Origin: Gonapodya prolifera JEL478
Taxonomy: Eukaryota > Monoblepharomycota > Monoblepharidomycetes > Monoblepharidales > Gonapodyaceae
Reading direction: 5' to 3'
Length of the DNA: 64,000 nt
Assembly: GCA_001574975.1 (NCBI GenBank)
Contig: KQ965774.1
Location: forward strand, 136,548 to 200,547
The notes beneath the pieces were generated by a model. That model did no database searches. It had not been told where the DNA came from and saw nothing but the letters and a program-made list of their open reading frames with translations. Below are positions 62,512-64,000 of the stretch, in pieces; the stretch's first letter is position 1, and the number at the start of each line of letters is the position of its first letter. Made by a program: the position numbers and the translations under genes.

Positions 62512-64000
62512 ATGTCGGTCAACGGGAAGGTCTACGTTATTACAGGTTCGTGGAAAATGATCCCCTCATCGAGCCTGGCGCTTACATGTGTCCCTCTTTA
62601 CCCATTCCACGTGCTGGTCGTTCAATGCACCACCCGATGTTCATGTTCGACCGAACCAGGAGCGTCTACCGGAATCGGAGCAGCCGTGAGTTGAGTCCCC
62701 ACCTCTTAACCATCTTGACGATGTCTTTGCTATGAGTTTTGATCGAACCGGGTCGCTCGCATCGGCTCGCATCGTCCCGTCCCATCAGATCGCCCATCGC
62801 TTGGCCAAGAATGGTGCAAAGCTCGTGCTGGCGAACAGGAGTAAAGCGGATGGAGAGAAGCTCGAAAAGGAACTCCGTGAGAAGTAGGTTTTCCCCATAG
62901 ATCCTGTTGAAGAAAACGTTGTCCAACCGGCTTTACATAACACCGATGACTTGTCGCCAACCGCCGTCCGCCACCGAGATGCGACCGCCCCCACGACTTC
63001 CACTTCATATCCACCGACACGACCAAGAAATCCGACGTTGAGGCCATGTTCCAGCTCGCCATTGACAAGTTCGGTGGTTATGATGGACTGTAAGTCGGTG
63101 TTGTTTTACCTCTAGAGGTGGAGGCGAAGATTCGAAATAGTTGATAGAGCAGATTTGCAGGGTCAACAACGCAGGGTTAGGCAACGTGCCGTTCTCGCTT
63201 GACGTGACGCAGGGGCAGGATCGGTGGTTGCAGACGATTCAGGTCAACTTGAGTGAGAAGGAATTTGGTTATCGGTCCGCTCCACGTCAGCGAATTGACT
63301 CAAAACACTTCGTTTGAAAACCAATGCTCAAGTCGGAGTCATGCAGGCCGCACGAATAGGTTCGTTTCACGCACCCAACCGTTCCCACCTGCCTTCCCCT
63401 TTCCTCACACAAACCCCCGCCTCCCACTTCCCCCAGCAATGACCTACTGGACCACCACCACCCGACCCGGGGTCATCGTCCTATCCGGCTCCATCGGCGG
63501 GCACTTCCTACACCCCGACACGGCCTACGGGATCACCAAGAGCGCGCTCATGTATTTCGCGCACAGCGTCGGGATCTACGCGCAGAGTTTCCGCAAGTTT
63601 AGGAACGTCAGGATGGTGAATGTAGCGATTGGCATGGTGTGGACGGACGTGTGGGTCAAGGGAGGACTGGGGAGCAAGGAGGCGACGCAGGGGGATAAGC
63701 AGTGGAGGGATTTGTTTGAGCGTGGGTGCTAGCGTTATTATCTCTTTGCTTTTTCGACTAACGACAACTATGCGTCGGGGACCTGTGTCAGACCTCGGTG
63801 GCTGGACTGATATCGAAGAGTGAGTGTCATCCCCCAGCTTTTTGTCTCTCCGTACCCCCCACCCATTCTCCTCCCCAGTGTCGCCGCTGCTTTTGAACGC
63901 GCTCTCGTCGACCAGTCCTTGAACGGTGACACTCTGGTCGTCACCGGAGACCGCACCGCGGGCAAGTTCCGGTACGAGAAAGCGTCCCCCATTCCAGACG
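62512..64000 (+). CDS. Short-chain dehydrogenase/reductase, runs off window
   Basis: NAD(P)-dependent Rossmann-fold oxidoreductase. The start at 62512 encodes MSVNGKVYVITG. Across introns follow GASTGIGAA (the TGxxxGIG cofactor motif), IAHRLAKNGAKLVLANRSKA, DFHFISTDTTKKSDVEAMFQ, VNNAGLGNVPFSLDVTQGQD (NNAG) and RPGVIVLSGSIGGHFLHPDT with the catalytic Ser. Then comes AYGITKSALMYFAHSVGIYA, the YxxxK pair at about 63529-63545. Later exons include MVNVAIGMVWTDVW, PVSDLGGWTDIEE and VAAAFERALVDQSLNGDTLV, and the coding sequence reaches the window edge (GKFRYEKASPIPD). At least six introns. The substrate cannot be told. The GITKSA with a downstream VWTDV loop is typical of classical SDRs. No defect is seen, but the 3' end is outside. 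Confidence 0.82.

Overview
The window reads as nuclear DNA of a fungus. Most genes are cut by many short introns (about 50-130 nt, donors mostly GTGAGT/GTAAGT, acceptors CAG/TAG). The gene set includes fungal markers: a Zn(2)Cys(6) activator, an ATG15-type vacuolar lipase, a FUN19-type SWIRM protein, a fungal-style threonine dehydratase and a phosphoketolase relic. The seven-helix receptor resembling the Dictyostelium cAMP-receptor class and the gene style suggest an early-diverging (chytrid-like) fungus rather than a yeast or typical Dikarya. This placement is inference.

Layout: 1-3.3 kb is a CpG-poor, transposon-derived stretch with a decayed PIF/Harbinger-like transposase and an HMG-box relic. 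3.9-28.2 kb is CpG-normal and gene-dense: Baeyer-Villiger monooxygenase, threonine dehydratase, the receptor, the Zn cluster factor, DIM1 rRNA dimethylase divergent from ribosomal protein uS2 (RPS0), a Myb/SANT protein, a ribonucleotide reductase small-subunit relic, an FCP1-like protein with degraded catalytic motifs, and the ATG15-like lipase. 28.3-39.1 kb is a second CpG-depleted island. It is built from a mosaic of diverged repeats, a CpG-stripped copy of the ATG15 5' end, three 240-bp LTR-like insertions with exact 5-bp target duplications, one further LTR-like candidate, and most of a broken phosphoketolase gene whose first 350 bp lie in CpG-normal DNA. 39.6-47 kb is CpG-normal again: thioesterase-like protein, S-adenosylhomocysteinase, an uncertain decayed gene, and a thioredoxin-fold (nucleoredoxin/tryparedoxin-like) protein with a tail anchor.

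47.6-62.1 kb carries two partial ferric-reductase-like genes in opposite orientation, flanking a Cys-rich fragment, the SWIRM gene, an F-box-like gene, a small unknown gene, a transposon HTH remnant, an ankyrin/coiled-coil gene and a five-unit polyubiquitin gene. A short-chain dehydrogenase runs off the right edge.

Connections between genes: DIM1 and RPS0 share a 414-bp divergent promoter and both serve the small ribosomal subunit. S-adenosylhomocysteinase clears the by-product of methyltransferases such as DIM1. The strongest unusual signal is mutational. CpG dinucleotides have been converted to TpG/CpA across two repeat-rich islands with fairly sharp edges, one of which runs into a host gene. 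Two single unresolved bases (N) occur, near 7,887 and 29,831. CpG statements rest on reading the sequence, not on a count. Exon borders are given exactly only where stated.
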